Assembly (NCBI GenBank): GCA_007922195.1
Contig: ML682130.1
Coordinates: forward strand, 1-64,000
Direction of reading: 5' to 3'
Source of the DNA: Podocnemis expansa
Lineage: Eukaryota > Chordata > Testudines > Podocnemididae
DNA length: 64,000 bases
Shown: positions 1 to 13,085 of the stretch, one piece after another
Layout: each line of letters starts with the position of its first letter
Numbering within the stretch: position 1 is the stretch's first letter
Made by a program: the position numbers and the translations under genes
The notes under the pieces: generated by a model
Told to the model about the DNA's origin: nothing
Seen by the model: the letters and a program-made list of their open reading frames with translations, nothing else
The model's database searches: none

Positions 1-2223
1 GAGCCCAGAGTAGCGCTTGTGGCTGGGAGGAAGGCAAACCGGCAGCGCTACACCAGGTGGCCCTTTTGGCCTCTCGCCCAGTCCCAGTCATGCAGGGGTG
101 CAGTGGTGCAGCCGCACAGGGCACCCCCAAAGTACAGGGCCCTGGGTCGCTGCCTGGTGGCCCTATCCTTGAGATGGCCCCAGCTTCTGCTATCCCCCAC
201 CACCCAGCAGAGTGTCCTGAATTGCAGCCTGAAGCTAGGCATGCAAGAAGAACTGCTCTTTCTGCATCAGAGCTGGAGCTGCAAATTCCCCTGCATTTCC
301 ATAGGCTGTGTGGTCGTCATCGCATGAGCACATCTACCCACCATGCTGTGCCTGGCCAAAGCCCCTGATGTACAGCGTGTCTACTTGTAGCTGGGAAACC
401 TGAGTTTGGTTATGGGCAGCTCAGGGTTTGTGTCAATTCTCTGCCCAGCCCACAGTGCCACTTTTGACCCACAAACCCATGTGTTTCTTACACATGAAAT
501 CAATCCCCATTTTTCAACCCTAGAAATTCCTTTAACTTACATTTGGCGCCCAGAGAAGTCAACAAACGTGTCTCTTAAGAGGATGGAGTTACATTCCAAT
601 CCCTGTAATGAACACCATCAGTGTGTAGAAGAAAAAGCCAGTTACTTTTCAGGCCTGATGTCATGGAGTCATTCATTGTCAATGTTGTCATTCTCTGATG
701 CTCCCTTTTAGTGAAATAAAGCTTCTTGTGGGAGAATTCTTTTCCATAGAAGGCAAAAAGGAGCAGCTAAATCTTCAGAGGAAGGTGTGCCTGGTGCAGT
801 TTTGGACAAGAAAAAAGTTTCAGCAAAGTACCATGGGGAGTTGGACCCCAGATCTCCTATTTATATAGCAGGCACACCAGCCAGCTTAGGTGTGGTGCTT
901 GCTCCTGGTCTGCTTGTGCGATTGCCACCACTCGATGTTCTGAGACATCACCAGACCTCCCTTGGTGGCATTTATCAAGCCCTAGGTCCAGCTTCCAGCC
1001 CGATGAAGGGCAGAGGATCAGGGAAGAAAGGAGGAGCAGACAGTGGGACTCTCTGCCCTCTAAGGCCCACCTCAGACCCCCACCCCTACCCCCCAGGAGG
1101 AGTCTAGTGCTGTGAGGAGGGGCTGCAATTCATGGTGAGGAAGTTATGCTTTATCTGCTCCCCTGCAAGAAATGCAGCCCCTGCCACCACTGCTCTACGC
1201 CTGTCCAAGGCTACTACACCCATGGTAAAGGGGGTGGGCCTGGCCTTCCTAGTTGTGGAATCCCTGGGACCCCAGAGCATGGGGGGTTCAAATGCTTTTT
1301 TATGGCCAGACCCCAATAAATCAATCTACCTCTGATGACCCTGGGCCAGGTTCCCATTGTCCCAGGAGCTATACAAGCCCAGAACCTACACACTAACCAT
1401 TTTCTATGTCAGGCACCATTAAGCTGTCATAATTATGTTATATTTCAACCAGCACTGACTGTTCTGAAGCAGTGGTTTCAATGGTGCCAGGCACATAAGG
1501 CACAAGCCCCAAGTCCTGGCACCAGTGCCTCAACTCCAGCCAGGGACCCAGGGCCATGTTGCCACCTCCAGCACTAAGGATCTGGTGTCAGCCCCAACCC
1601 CAGCTGAGGACCCAGGGACAGTCCACTGGCCGGTGGTGGAGGTGGGATCTGGCCCTGATCCCAGCCAGGAACCCAAGGGTCTGGCCAAACTTTTCTTCAG
1701 GGCAGCATCACCCCTGTTCTGAAGTCTAAAGCAGTATTATAACAGGGACTGAGAGCCAGGATCCATAGGGCCAGGTGGCTAAAACTTGGAAATTTCACTT
1801 TATGGGAAGTTTTAACAGACTGCAGTTTGATTTTGACCCAGTTCAGAAAGAAAATGTGTACACACATGCACATATTCGGAACTGCCAGTGAAACGATTTT
1901 TATAAGAGTTCAGTTTTCAAATTTATTTTCCATGACTTTGTATGTGTATCTTTTTACATTATTTTAAACATTTCACAGCTACTAACAGACTAAAATATTT
2001 TTTTTTCTTTTATAAATTCATGATTGGTAGCTGCCACTTATTAATGATGGAAACTTTTTATCTTGTCCAGATCACACTATTTCCTGTTTATATTGTAATT
2101 AAATACTTCAATGAAATAAAAATTCTTGTCCCTGCCAGCCCTACTTTGACCTTGCTCCAGGCCTGTTACTGACTGTCTCCAGTCTAGCTGTCATCTGCTA
2201 ACCTTCCCTCCTCCTCCACTGAC
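1..2223. other. intergenic, no gene seen
   Basis: No exon with a recognisable domain or matched splice signals was found on either strand. The open frames here are short and overlap in several frames, as expected by chance. No repeat with clear ends was recognised. Confidence 0.5.
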
Positions 2224-2434
2224 CATAACATTCTGCCAATTTCCAAAGGGGCAGCTGTGTTAGTCTAGTCCAGCAATAAAAACAAGGAGTCATGTGGCAC
2301 TTAAAGACTAATAGATTTATTTTTTGCATAAGCTTTCATGGGAGAAAAATCCCACTTTGTCAGGTGAAAGCTCATGTGAAAAATAAATGTTAGTCTTTAA
2401 GCGCCACATGACTCCTTGTTTTCATAACATTCTG
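2224..2434 (+). mobile_element. fold-back SINE-like retroposon with 12-bp target duplication
   Basis: The segment begins with a head (gcagctgtgttagtctag) and the body aagactaatagatttatt followed by agctttcatgggagaaaa, which recur in many copies in this window. It then turns back on itself: from about 2,365 the same body reads in reverse complement down to actccttgtt. The target duplication cataacattctg flanks it at 2,224-2,235 and 2,423-2,434. A 12-bp duplication fits LINE-driven retroposition, and the inversion fits twin priming or a joined pair. Family name is uncertain. Confidence 0.75.
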
Positions 2435-4340
2435 ACCACGTAGCTTTGACATCTGGCCTGCACCTGGACCCCAGCTACACTACTAATTCTTACTTGTCTA
2501 CAGACTCTGATCTCATTTCTGACCCTTAACAGTCCCCAGATCTCAAATCCAGTGCCACCCTTGGCCAGTCCCGATCCCACATCCAGCATTAACTTCCTGA
2601 CAACCAGGAGGCAGCACCTGGAAAGATCTTATGCATTCATTAAAGACCACATTTTTGAATGAGTGAGGACTAGAACTTTAATCACGCAGACACGTATGAA
2701 CCCCAGGTGTGTAGTTCAGAGCAGCCATGATAGAGTCCCTGTGGGCAAGACCGTCCTTAAGGGGGTATGAAAGGGACGACCACCCCTGGCCCCAAAGTTC
2801 AATGGGCCCTGCCTGCACTGTCCCACTGTGAGCAGGGCAGTGTGGGGCCCATACCACTGCCCTCATGGCCACACTGTCCCCTGCCTCCTCCCCACTGCCT
2901 TTGGCACAGAGTGGGGCGGAGGGTGGAACTTGGCCTCTGCTTTGGGCCAGCTTGCCCCATTCCCAAGATGAAGAAGCCAGCCAGCCAGGGGTGGAGTGAG
3001 CCAGCCCAGAGGCCAGGCTCTGCTCTCTTGCCCCTCTCCTGGCCTGGCTATTCCACCCTGGGAGCAGGCAGAGCTGGCCCAGAGGTGGAGGGGAGAGCAG
3101 AGCCCAGCTCTCGGATCAGCCCACTCGCTTCTGGGGGCAGAGCAGCTAGCTTAGGAAAGGGGTAGGAGAGCAGAGCTAGCCTCTGGGCCAGCCCGCCCCA
3201 TCTCCAAACATGGGGGGAGAAAGTGGGGCCCCACTGGCCAATTGGCATTAGGCCTAAGGATGGCCCTGCCTGTGGAGCACATCTTCCAATTCACACAACA
3301 GTGGTCCATGCTGGGGAGCATCTCTAAAACCACAAACTTCTATAAGTACCTCTCTACAGCACCTGACAGAAGGAATAGGATAGCTCTGCTTCCCTGCTGC
3401 GCTCCCGAGTAAGGCTGCAGCTATCAGAGAGCTCATGCTATAGGTCCCTCATTCAATTGTTTCTGCCCATGGATGTACATGCTCAATAGCCTCTGGGTCA
3501 CCCTGACAACCCACAGGGGATGCCATGTGTCAAACAGCAGCTCCTTAAGAAGAACTTGGAGAAAATAATGTCCAGCTAAGAACAAGATACAAAGGATTAC
3601 TATTCCTCTTTTCAAATGTTCCAGGAGGAATTAACAACAGAAAACTGAGCTCACGACTTCAGACAATTCTGTTAACATCAATTTTCAAATTTCAATGCCA
3701 ATAATTAAACAATGTTAATATTAATAATAAATATTACTATAAATAATCCACATCTTGATTGACAAGGCCAAGCCAGAATTAAAGGATTTCCAGAAAATAC
3801 TGAAACATGAAAAGAACTTTTCTGAAGCTTTGATTCCACCTAGTGGATAGGAAGGACATTAGGTAACAAGACCAATTAACAAATGTATCACCTGAAACCA
3901 AGGCTGGGCTCTGTTCCTAAAATTTATGCTATTCAATAAGAAGACAAGAACATCAACCAACCAATGAGTCTATGATCCCCTCTGAAACAAAACAAACCAA
4001 TCACTACAAATGAACAGAATAACAGTATAGAAAAGGATGGCCTTAGCCCAGATGAGCAGTCAGAAGTCTCATCAAGAGTTCTACAAAACTAAAGTGCAGC
4101 AAACTTCTTGATCTAACCCATATAGTTCTACCCAAGGAAGAAGTGATAAGTTGTTTGACCCTCCTGAGAGAGGGTCAGTTTCTTTAACCAAGAGTCCTTT
4201 ATAGACAAGAACCTTGGACTTGAACCTTTGACCCCAAAATTCCAAGTATAAGTGGTGTTGAGAAAGAACGAACTTTCCTGCAGGTCGGAGATACTAAGAC
4301 CATTATCAACAGCTCTGCTTCTCAGGCACAATGGAGCTGT
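2435..4340. other. intergenic, no gene seen
   Basis: A G+C-rich part (about 2,760-3,250, many CAGCC/GGCTGG words) passes into AT-rich sequence. No supported exon. The overlapping open frames at 2,767-3,250 are on both strands and look compositional. Confidence 0.45.
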
Positions 4341-4579
4341 CCAAGGCTATGTCTAAACTGGAGGCTTAAGTCGACTTCAGCAACTCCCCGCCCACATTTG
4401 GAGTTCATTAAGTCAACTTAGGTCAACTCAAGCAAGTGCTTAACTCTCATCCTTAACTCTCCCTTTATAAAGTTGACTTAAACAGATGGGGCCTCTCTAA
4501 GTCAACTTAATAAAGTTGACATTAAGTCTACCTTATTAATTTGACTTACCTGAACCCTCTAGTGCAGACATAGCCCAAG
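4341..4579. mobile_element. MITE, GTCGACTT-core type, perfect 5-bp target duplication
   Basis: Element at 4,346-4,574 (229 bp). Its ends are gctatgtctaaactgg and the inverted ctctagtgcagacatagc, and it is flanked by the perfect duplication ccaag at 4,341-4,345 and 4,575-4,579. The interior repeats words such as aagtcgactt and aagttgactt, so it is largely self-complementary. No coding capacity. The transposase superfamily is not assigned; the 5-bp duplication excludes the usual 8-bp hAT and 2-bp Tc1 patterns. Confidence 0.8.
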
Positions 4580-5600
4580 GCAGGAGCAAAACTCATTCAT
4601 ACAGGAGATGGAGCTTTCCGAGAGGTCTGTCCTAGATGGTGGCATGAACTCACACAGGATTCTTTCTACCTTAAGATTTTTAAACCATGATCTGAGGATT
4701 TTAATAACTCAGTCACAGATAAGAGGTTTATTACAGGAGTGGGTGGGTGAGGTTCTCTTGTCTGCATTGTGCGGGTCAGACTAGAATCAGAGGTCAACAA
4801 CCTTGCCAAACTGCATGCCAGCCCCTCCTCCCTGACCTTCAGCCCACGACAGCGGGACCACTGCTGGAAAAAAGCAGCTGCTGCCTGACAATTCGTCAGC
4901 AGACACAGCTAGAGTGGATGGTTCCCAAGAATGCCACCAAAAGAAGCCACTGAGAGCAGCTCCTCTCCGTGGCATGGTTAGGTAGGCAGTCCCTAGATAT
5001 GCTGCCAAAAGAAGCTGCTTGGAACTTGTCAGTGTGCCTGGAGACCCCATTCCATGCATGTCACCCTCTGTAGGTACGCCACCAAAAGGAGCCGCCCAGA
5101 GCTGCTTTCAGTATCAGAAGCGGCAAGTTCAGCACTGCTGCAAAGGGTGCCATGTGCCACTCTTAGTACACATACTGGGACTTGTGGATCCCTTGGACTA
5201 AATTATCATATTGGCCCCTTCTGACCTTTGAGTCTGAGGCCCATCAGAAATTCCCATACCTTCCAGTACAGGCAAAATGCACATTGCTTTAACATGGCCT
5301 TATCCAACATAAACACAGATCAGTATGTGCATTCTAGAACAAAATTCGGCACAACAAATTCATAAGAACTACATACTCAATCCTCCCCCCACAGGAGCAG
5401 ATGAAAGAACAAATAGGACATGACAAATATTACTTACATTGCTTAATATGCTGCTGAAAGACTCTCAGGTACCTCCTTGATGAGGGTAGTTGAAGTAAAT
5501 CAAGAATAGCTGAATTAGAAATGGATCATGGCTGATGAAAATCTTTAGTATCCAGGCAGCCCATGGAGACTGGGCAGCTCCATTTCAGAGCTAATAGCAC
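4580..5600. other. intergenic, no gene seen
   Basis: Mixed-composition sequence with three short similar words of the type gccaccaaaagaagcc / ctgccaaaagaagctgc (near 4,933, 5,001 and 5,070), possibly a decayed tandem repeat. No supported exon. Confidence 0.4.
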
Positions 5601-5639
5601 AGGGGGTGGTTTCCAGATGTACCACTTCTGGATTCATAG

Positions 5640-6235
5640 GTCATAAAGGATCAATATGACCATGTAGTCTGATATCCTGCATGATGCTGATCATAGAATT
5701 TCCCACCCACTCCTGCAGTGGACACCTAACCTAGCTAGAACTGAGTCACTGAGGTCCCCAAATCATGATTTAAAGACCTCAGGGTACAGAAAACACACCA
5801 CCAAGTGATGAATGCACCCATTCTACTGGGGAAAGTGGAAAAACCCCAGGCTCCTGCCTACCTGCCTTGGGGGAAAATCTCCTCCTGACTCCAGATATGG
5901 CAATCCGCTAATCCCTGAGCATGCAGGCAAGACTCACCAGTCAGATACCCAAAAAGGAATTCCCTGCACCAACTTGGAAGCTACCCCATCTAACATCCCA
6001 TCACAGGTCATTGGCATATTTACCACTAGTAGTCAAAGATCAGACAATCGTGAAATTAGTCTGTCCCATCCTGCCATCCCCTCCACAAATTTTTCAAGCT
6101 TAGTTTTGAAGCCAGCTGTGTTTTTACCCCCACCGTTCCCCTCATAAGGCTATTCTAGAACTTCACTCCTCTGATGGTTAGAAGCCAGGATTTAATTTGC
6201 CCACATCTAAACTTCCTTATCATGCTATGCCTGAG
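5640..6235 (-). mobile_element. CR1-like LINE fragment
   Basis: The plus strand contains cacaggtcattggcatatt, tttttcaagcttagttttg and gaacttcactcctctgatg, phrases I recall from CR1-type LINE ends that are very common in turtle genomes and read here from the antisense side. Old and 5'-truncated; frames are broken. Orientation and exact limits are approximate. Confidence 0.5.
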
Positions 6236-6639
6236 AGAGCCAAGCCATCTTTGTAAAATACATGACCTAAATCTAACCTTTGAAGACATATTATAGGAAA
6301 AGGCAATGGCAGTGAGTAGGCTAGGACTTTGACATGCATGTGTATCATTGGTGATTTCTTGATGATGTTTACATGTATCCAGTCAGAAGTTAGTAAGGTG
6401 CATGAACCGCTTCCCTATCTGTTACCGTTGTTCTGTTGGAAGGGGTCAAGAGGCAACATTAACATCTAAATGGACCTTTGATGTTCCCATGTAAATTGTC
6501 CATTAATGGTGATAATGCAGCTAACTACCTGTGGTGCCACAGAAGTGAAGGTTTTACTTCAAAGGAGAATATACATTACTATGCTCCACTTAAAAAGTAC
6601 CTGGGAACTGTCATCAAAGCCCACATGAAGAACTGACCT

Positions 6640-7200
6640 GCAAATGCCCACCTTGCCAAAACTATAAAAGGAAGTTGGGAACATAATCCCTGTATCTCAC
6701 ATTTGCTTAAGCTTCTCAGGGGAAGTTTGGGCGGCAGGATTGAGATCCCAGACAGCACTGGTCTGGAAACTGCCCTGCTAATTCTCAAGGGAGAATTAGA
6801 ACAAGCTCTACACTTGGATTATTTGGTCTGTCCTTAAAACTGGATTTCTAACAACTGAAGCTGTGAAACAAGGACCTAAACCCATCTAGGTACTGGATGT
6901 AAACCCAAAACCTGCAAACTCCAAATTCTTCAAGAGCTTATCTTCCATGGCCTCTAAATCATTTGTATGTATGTGATCCACTCTGATCCTATAACATCTC
7001 ATTTTGTTTCTTTTTGTATTAAATCTTTTGTTTTAGTTACTAAAAGATTGGCTGACAGCATGGTATTTTGGGTAAGATCCAAGCCTATATTGTTTCTGGG
7101 TGATGTGGCTGATCCTTTGTGGTCAGAAGAACCTATTTCTTTAAGAGACCTTGTGGTTGTACTGGGGACCACTGACTGGAATACAGTATAGGGGGCTGAG
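6640..7200 (+). mobile_element. possible solo LTR
   Basis: A TATA-like aactataaaaggaag (about 6,660) lies upstream of an AT-rich end with attaaatcttttgtttt (about 7,017) and the pyrimidine/GT-rich tail gattggctgacagcatgg. This layout (TATA, then a poly-A type signal a few hundred bases on) resembles LTRs of reptile retroviruses. Ends and target duplication were not identified. Confidence 0.3.
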
Positions 7201-9300
7201 TATGTTTTATGGTGGCTTCTTGATGGCCATTGTGGGGGATCAGAAGCATTGTTTGTGACTGGTTGGGGAGTTGATCTGCAGGTGATGCACCAGTGCTGGG
7301 AGACTCTGCTTTCCTTTTTTTGCAGTTTAGGCTAACCTTTGCATACTTAGCTGGTTATCCCAGGAGGTCCAGGTCACATTCCTGATGGCCTGTTTGTATC
7401 TTTTCAGGGTCTGCAGAAGTAGTTAGCTCAGTGTGCAAGGAAAAGGGCTCTTCCTGTTTTGTTTTTCTAGCTATCAACAAAGATTCCTTAGGACCTGTGC
7501 TCTTCCCTTGTAGTGTATGATCCCCCATAATGAAAATTCAACAATTGCAACACTGTTAGCCATTTTAGGTCACACAGAGTATCAGAGGTTTAGGGAGGCT
7601 TTGCCTCCCCTTTCCTTGCTGAAGCAGCAGCAGTGCCTAGAGCTACAGCCTGGCAAACTTCCACGTTCATTTTGGCCTCCCCTACCAATTCCTGACCCTG
7701 ACTGCTTGCTGTGCTGCAACTGGCTTTTTGCTTTGCTTGTTTGCCCCCCCTCCCCGAGACTCTCTCCTAAGGGCCCTGCCCCTACCCCCAACTGAGTGGA
7801 CAGAGCCACTGTTCACAGCAGCAGAGATTGAACCAATTCATTTCTTCAACAGGGAATCCCACACTGCCAATGGAGGGGGGCTGCAGTCAGGGGACTCTCA
7901 GCAGCACCATGTGGAGAGTGTCACTGGTGTCCACCAGACCCAGGGCTCAGCTCAACAGAAGTGATAAAGGTGGGGTGAGAAGTAGGGGACAGAACAGGGA
8001 GTAATAGGGCAAAAATGGTAAGGGGTGGGGTGAGGTGAGGAAGGCAGAAGGTATAAGGGGTGGGATGAGGGCTAGGGGAAGTAGACAGGGAGTGATGGGA
8101 TGGGGTGAGGAAAGAAGAAAGGAGGTAGGGGGTGGGGTTGGTTAAGAGGGGCAAAAGCATGGACCCACCCCTTTTCTCCCCTCTGTGAGAGAATGAAAAA
8201 CACTATTTTCACAGCACCGGGCAGAGCCATGGGTGCAGTTAATATGACATCACACCCAGCAGGCCAATAAGCATTCAGCATGCCTGTGGGAATAAGATGT
8301 CACCTATTTGCCTACTAGAGAAGAAAAGAACTTTATAAAACACAAGGGGGTCCCTATGACACCCCCAGATCCTGGGGCTTTCTTAAAGACTTATTTCATA
8401 GTGACCAACTACATCCATGTAATCTTCAGTAGCAGACATTCATCATGTCCCGTCCCCCCCCCCATATTTCCTCTGCTAAGCCTCTCTTGTTCTCATGGCA
8501 TTTCTATGACACCCTGATCTGTAGATACAGTCACTATGGGTTTATGTAGATCTTCATAGCATGGAGCTCACCAGACAAGCTCCTCTCAGGGATGGTATTG
8601 GAGAACTGCTCATGTAGTCCACCATCTGGTCGTTCATGCTTGGTCTCTCATGATCAGGACTGTAGCCCTCCAGCAAGTCTTTCATAGTCCCCTCCCTTCC
8701 AGAGGTGAAATCCACTCTCAACCAGCTCACTCTGCCTCAGTAGCCACCACTAGTACCTTCACCGCTCACCTGCAGTCTGCTGTAGGATCTCAGCCATTTA
8801 GCTGAGCCCCTAGTTCCCTCCTTCTGGGGTATAGTCCTGTTTCATTCAGCCCCTTTGTATCAGCAGGCCCCACTCTGCATGACCCACCTGCAATTCCCCA
8901 CCCACAGGCAGTCTGAAAGAGGAGTGTGGGACCCAGTCCCCAGCTCAGAGTCCCTAAGCACACAACCCCCTCACTCCCCTTCAGCCTACCCTCACCAGAT
9001 CTCCTAGGCCATACACACCTTTGCAGCCCTTGCAACAAGGCTGAGGATTGACTGTGCCTCTGGAAACTACCAGAGGTGCTACTTCCCACAGCCCCACTCA
9101 GCACAACCTCCTCTTTTTAGGTCTCAGTCAAACTAACCAGAGGAGTGGCTGCAGCCCTGCTTTTATCCTAGCTCCTCAGCCCTGATTGGCCCTGCAGCCC
9201 TCCACTCCTATTGGCCAGTCACTTCCTGCAGAGCTTTTAACCCTTTCCTGGGCAGATCAGAGAAACTACCCTGCAACGGTCAATCACTGCTGGGCCATCC
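7201..9300. other. intergenic; purine-rich tract at 7,965-8,160
   Basis: No supported gene. Between about 7,965 and 8,160 the plus strand is nearly all purine, built from GGGGTGAGG/GGAAG words, and the minus strand shows a spurious Pro/Ser/Thr-rich open frame. The rest shows no structure that I recognise. Confidence 0.5.
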
Positions 9301-9302
9301 AA

Positions 9303-9395
9303 GGCCTAGTCTACACTAGAAAGTTTTATCAACAGAAGTCATCTTGTGTTGACGAAACAGTGCTGGTGTACACAGTGCAATCACCTCCCCACTGA
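9303..9395. mobile_element. partial MITE end (CTAGTCTACACTAGA type)
   Basis: The words gcctagtctacactagaa and cttgtgttgacgaaacag match the end structure of short reptile MITEs. A possible opposite end (gctagtgtggacaaagcc) occurs at about 15,917-15,934 but is too distant to pair confidently. Confidence 0.4.
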
Positions 9396-10138
9396 TAAAA
9401 CTACCATGTTTTTTCACAAAATAAAACCATCTCAGCAAGAGGTGTAGGGCTTTTTGCAGCCTATCGAGGGTGACACAGTGTCATTGCAAACACTGTATTT
9501 TCTTAGAGCAGCACAGGGATTGTCATACTTGCCAAATTCATTGGTCTAATGGGGGAATTGGAGCCTGGTTTTGCAAGCAGCTTAGCTTCTTGCTGCAAAG
9601 CAGGTCACCAACGGCTGTCACCTGGCTTGCAGGGCCTGGAGCCAAGGAATGTGTGGCTATCATCATGAGCCCAGACTCAAGGAATATACAGGCAGCTGCC
9701 ATCCAGCTGTGAACCCAGGAGGTGGGCAGCTGCACCAAGCTCTGAGTCAGAACATGGGAGATTGCTGCTTCACTGAGAGCCTGGGAGTCAGACAAGCCAC
9801 AGGGCAAGGAGTTGGGGCTCTCACCTGGGCTCTGACCAAGGAGGACAGACAAAGAGACAAATAGAGCTTGAACAGTTGGGTTTACTAAAGTTTGGCTAGG
9901 ATCTGCAATAAGCAGAAAGAATGATCCTTTAACCTTCAGGTCTCTGTGCTACCCTGAGGACTTCCTACATCATGCTTCAGCTGACCAATAAACCTGACTG
10001 TTGGGCTCATCCTGCATGAGTGTCACTGCAAATGGTTGGCAAGGCGCATTAATCCCTGAATAGTGGAAAACTCTCCCAGGAATCTATCTCAGCTGGAACT
10101 GCTGAACAGGTCTTTCATGGAATGCACATCCATGCCCT

Positions 10139-11180
10139 CCTAGGTTATGATCTATGTAACTTTTCTGTTCACTTTTTCAGTATAATTGTGTGGTTTGCCA
10201 ATTATGCCATGCAACGTTCCCTTTTGAATGCTCTGCCTTGTTGTTAGGGTATCATGTTTCCTGCAGCATCATGTATGTGCACAGAGGTGAAATTAAATTT
10301 GTTAGTCTTTAAGTGCCACAGGACTCCTTGTTTGTTTCACACATGTGAAGCATGTTTTACCTAGTTCGGGGGAAGGAGGAGAACAAACAGAACCATCTGC
10401 CAGCTGCATGTAAACAGCCAAAGCTGCAAGCAAGTACCTGGAGGAGGTAACAAAAACAACGTAAACTGAGGTCCCAGGTTCAGATGGGTCAAAGAGATCA
10501 CTTTGGCCCAGAAAGGAGAGGAAAGCTCAGAGGAGACTGAAAACAAAGACAGATACTTGGAGTTGCTCCAGGCTTCTTGCCAGCAACTCTTCATCTTGCA
10601 ACATCTGGAAGAATGCTTGGACTCTGTATAGAAATAAGCAGAGATGGCTGCAAACCATCACAGCCAGACCTGAGTGGTGAAATGAGCATAATTGTAGTAG
10701 GGTCGTTAGGTTAGCATGCATTTTATGTGTTTTGTTTACTGGTGGTAATGCCTGACTCCCTTCTGAAATGATTGTGCATTGATTTTCTATTTACTCACTT
10801 AAAATCATGATCTAATCAATAAACTAGTAGCTGTTTTTTTTTCTAAAGCTGTGTGGATGTTAGAAGGTGTGAATCAGAGTGGCTGGAATAATTCACTTCT
10901 TTGTTAAATGGATGGATATGCATCTAGGCTGATTATGGAAGGGTCTCAACCCCTGTGGGACAGAAGTTCTTCATGTGGTAATCTGGAACTGAGGGTGCTC
11001 TCTTGGGGACTGTGCCATAGGTGATAAGAGGGTGCACACTTGCTGCTTAGGGCCATGCAGGAGGCTGGTGTAAACTGACTCAGGAGCGAGTGTTCACCTG
11101 GCAAAGGGAAGTAAGTTGGGATTCAGGATTGGGATAAGGGGTCACATCAGCACACTGGACCAGATTCCGGGAGGGCTCTG
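10139..11180 (+). repeat. LTR-like repeat, copy 1
   Basis: This block shares ordered blocks with 17,110-18,110: an early part (ttttctgttcac; taattgtgtggtttgcc), the poly-A type segment aaaatcatgatctaatc followed by aataaact, and a late part (ggctggtgtaaactgactc; ccagattccgggaggg). It looks like an LTR or LTR-containing repeat that is present twice. A piece of the SINE body lies inside at about 10,290-10,335 on the minus strand. Confidence 0.45.
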
Positions 11181-11767
11181 TCACAAGGCCTCACAGTGAG
11201 AAGCAGGAGTGCTGAGGGCCCGGAAGTCCAATCTAAGGAATCTGTGAAGCTACAGGATTTCCCTTGGAGGAGGAGAGAGACATCTAAGTGGACTGTCGTA
11301 CTGCAGAGTCCTCCTCGAGATTGTTCACAGCTGGGGATGTAATAATGATCATCTTGACCTATGCTATCCATTCTCAGGCTCCTTTTCATTTTACCCTTTC
11401 TCCCTGCCCATTCTTAGCTAAGAAAACTTGGCTTTTAGTGCACACCACTGGACTGGAGGTGGAGTTCTTTAGACTGGAGGCATCCTTTCTCAGTTTCTTT
11501 TTGCTGAGATAGAGCCTGAACTCGGACCAGAGAAGAGGTGGAGGACTCTGCAGTGAAGTGGATCTCTAAAGCACAGAGAGAGCAAGGCAATAGCTTTTTC
11601 CCCTGCCCTACCACACTCATGGAGAACATTTAGGGAATTGACAGAAGTCAGTGATCAAAGGCATAACAGGCATAGTTACAAAGATGCTTTATTTTCTGAT
11701 GCCAACAAAGCCATGTTCCAAGTGTAGTATTCCGTGTGGCCCAGGGAGAAACAGGATTCCCTTCATT

Positions 11768-11879
11768 CAGTTTTTCTTGGAGCCAACCCTCACAGTCCAT
11801 GTCTGTTGAGAAGAGGTTAAGAACTTCCTGGTTGTTTGTCCACGTTCATGTGATTCTTTTGGAGCTGGCTCTTTCAAAT
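11768..11879 (-). pseudogene. cassette exon C1, frameshifted and without its donor
   Basis: Homologous to the 116-nt exons C2 and C3. The acceptor side is kept (tttag then ATTTGAAAG), but a 2-base deletion near the start shifts the frame, so joined to D1 it stops at TGA after FERASSKRIT. The donor gtaagt present in C2 and C3 has become gaatgaag. Downstream of the deletion the old frame is still open. It could be a dead exon or could now serve as the last coding exon with a new stop. The low-coordinate edge is approximate. Confidence 0.6.
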
Positions 11880-12195
11880 CTAAACATAACATTTACTCCA
11901 TTATTACTGCATTGCAGCATCATGAACCCAAGTCCTCAGGGAAAAAGAGCTTTGGAATACAGATAAAATCAGATAAATGGCAGTGAGACTTTTCAGAATA
12001 ACTTTTCCATTTCACTCCCTCCCATCAATGATTTGTGTGTGACAGAGGAATTAAATGATGCTAGTAAGAAGTGAAACAACCACACAACTGTGGGCAGAGG
12101 GGCAGTTTCTAGAAAAGGGCAAGCCATATTTTCAAATGGCAAATATGTTATTGGGAGTTCTTCATAATGCAAAGAAAGGCAACTCACAAACTAAC

Positions 12196-12221
12196 CTTTG
12201 CCTAAGAAGCGTTACATTCAC
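12196..12221 (-). CDS. cassette exon D1 (26 nt) of a TRIM-like gene
   Basis: A 26-nt exon between the acceptor ctttgcag and the donor gttagt. It starts in phase 0 and encodes VNVTLLRQ plus two bases that complete an Arg codon with the next exon. The same 26-nt exon, with the shared end CTTAGGCAAAG, occurs at 14,302 and 21,817. Phase 0-to-2 and small size resemble the 23-nt exon of SPRY-TRIM genes, but this resemblance is only structural. Function unknown. Confidence 0.6.
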
Positions 12222-12456
12222 CTGCAAAGAAAAAGGAAAGACAGCAAACTTCAGATAACTTCTTGCTACGGCTTTCTCTGTTTTTGGAGGGGAGCCCATT
12301 TAACTTGGAATGAGTCAGGAGTTGGGAGTTTACATGCAAACATCTTAACTCTGTCCTTCCCTAGCAATTTTATTTGCTCTCCCTAAAAATGTACCTGTAC
12401 CACATTGTTCTTTTTGAGTACTGCATTTTATTAGTTGGAGTTTGTAATAGTAGATT

Positions 12457-12481
12457 TTTTTGGTTTGGTTTGGTTTGGTTG
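12457..12481 (+). repeat. (GGTTT)n microsatellite
   Basis: Five tandem copies of ggttt within unit 1, in the intron between exons A and D1. Not present in unit 2. Confidence 0.9.
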
Positions 12482-13085
12482 TATGCCCGGTAATGTTCCT
12501 TGAGAACGGAATAGTGGAATTCACTGTTTTCCCCCAGGCACAATGAAGAGTCATTTAGGGTGGTGAACCCAGGCACCAAAATAAAGAAATCTGGAAACAA
12601 ACCATGGGTATGGGGAGAGAAGCTCCCCTGATTAGCAGGCATCAAGGAAGTTATTTCAGTCACACTGTGGGATAGAAGCTACATGAACCTGTTTCCAGCA
12701 GAATTTGAGGCATTTCTGTGTGTTGTGTGAATGAGAAGAAATATCCCTTTCCTATTTCAAAAGTTGCAGCAGCATCATTTTAGATGGGACCAGGGGAGAA
12801 TTATGAAAACACAAACTTATCCCACACAGAGCACAAATGTGGGCTGGGGTCTTTGGGGCCTTGTATAACAATGACTCTGCACCTAATCTGTGAATTTTGT
12901 AACAGAGAAAACACAGATGTTAGAGTTCTCCCTAAGTGCATAACAATGTACAAGCCATGGGACCTGATACAATGTCCAGCCTTGCTCCTGACTGACCTCA
13001 GGGTACTGAGTCAAGTCATTTGGCTTTATGCCACACGACTTCCTTATAGAAGTTTTAACATTCATGCTACATAACTAGTCCCTAC

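Noticed and set aside
8790..9104. 104-codon minus-strand frame with Ser- and Gly-rich sequence
   Set aside because: No homologue, no splice support and no coding-like conservation could be judged; probably chance.
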